This document shows positions 63,717 through 64,000 of a DNA stretch of 64,000 nt, piece by piece. Made by a program: the position numbers and the translations under genes. Within the stretch, counting starts at the first letter, position 1. Each line of letters opens with the position of its first letter. Origin of the DNA: a virus; IMG/VR virus record IMGVR_UViG_3300030451_004287, positions 95,660 through 159,659 of that record. One strand, 5' to 3'. Under the pieces are notes generated by a model that did no database searches, was not told the DNA's origin, and saw only the letters and a list, made by a program, of their open reading frames with translations.

Positions 63717-64000
63717 TTGAAAACTTGCAAAGTAAATCCACTGAAACTAAATGAGACACGATTCCTAGCAGACGTTCACAATAAGGAGGGACGATATGTT
63801 AAACGCTACTTTTTTAGCAACGGACTTGGCGCTAGTGTCGTCTGTCATGATGGTAGCTATGGTGGTCATTCAGGCTTTTTTGAGTTGGCGGTTATGAAGT
63901 ATAAGCTCGGGACAGACCCGGAACTAACAAGCAAGATTATTTACGACACACAAATAAATAAAGATCTTGGCTGCGTAGATGTTCTTGCATGGCTTGACTT
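63717..64000 (+). CDS. Hypothetical protein, 3'-truncated by window edge, TTG start
   Basis: The frame is open from TTG 63717 to the end of the window, at least 94 residues. GAGGAG (63705-63710) lies 6 bases upstream, supporting TTG as the start; there is no earlier in-frame ATG. The sequence begins KTCKVNPLKLNE and later has FFELAVMKYKLG and GCVDVLAWLD. No family recognised. It continues the rightward operon. Confidence 0.65.
   Translation, partial: MKTCKVNPLKLNETRFLADVHNKEGRYVKRYFFSNGLGASVVCHDGSYGGHSGFFELAVMKYKLGTDPELTSKIIYDTQINKDLGCVDVLAWLD

Overview
This window is part of the genome of a large, AT-rich, double-stranded DNA tailed phage (free or integrated). The evidence is a complete set of virion genes on the minus strand (terminase large subunit, portal, fused prohead protease/scaffold, decoration protein, major capsid protein, neck genes, two tail-tube-like proteins, a 2141-residue tape measure, tail tip proteins, fibres) facing a plus-strand replication and recombination block. 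No sheath or contraction gene is seen, so a siphovirus with a long non-contractile tail is the simplest reading (a 2141-residue tape measure at the usual 0.15 nm per residue suggests about 320 nm). The host is not identifiable from the sequence alone. No tRNA, rRNA, integrase, IS element or CRISPR array was seen.

Layout. 1-11795 (+) is one tightly packed, mostly overlapping operon: small proteins, a RecA-like recombinase, a VSR-like nuclease, a DnaB-type helicase, a DnaG-type primase, a dNMP kinase-like protein, a Cas4/AddB-like PD-(D/E)XK nuclease, then the replicative polymerase. That polymerase is a bacterial family C type (DnaE) broken into two genes, with a small gene and a DnaQ-like 3'-5' exonuclease between the halves. 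11797-18645 (+) begins at a sigma70-like promoter before ssb and continues through a glycan-type cluster (two glycosyltransferases, a sugar nucleotidyltransferase-like protein, a methyltransferase fragment, unknowns), a homing-endonuclease-like gene, a candidate single-strand annealing protein and a zinc-ribbon protein.

18646-62349 (-) is the late region, read right to left. Packaging and regulation come first (a sigma-factor-like protein, candidate small terminase, HNH and ERCC4 nucleases, large terminase), then portal, protease/scaffold, decoration and capsid, a hairpin terminator behind the capsid gene, fibres and a fibre chaperone, neck, tail tubes, chaperone-like proteins, tape measure, and four large tail-tip proteins. 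The two blocks converge with no gap at 18645/18646.

62350-62751 is a divergent control region: a minus-strand sigma70-like promoter for the late block, GC-rich hairpins, a repeated 12-bp element and a plus-strand promoter. 62752-64000 (+) is a second rightward operon of small proteins of distinctly higher G+C, which looks like an early/host-takeover region continuing beyond the window.

The points most worth following are: the split DnaE polymerase with its exonuclease in the gap; a probable non-ATG start that restores the conserved N terminus of the iron-sulphur nuclease; a recurrent GTGTATA element 33-50 nt upstream of six late genes together with a phage sigma-like gene; tandem tail-tube paralogues; and repeat modules in several tail proteins.
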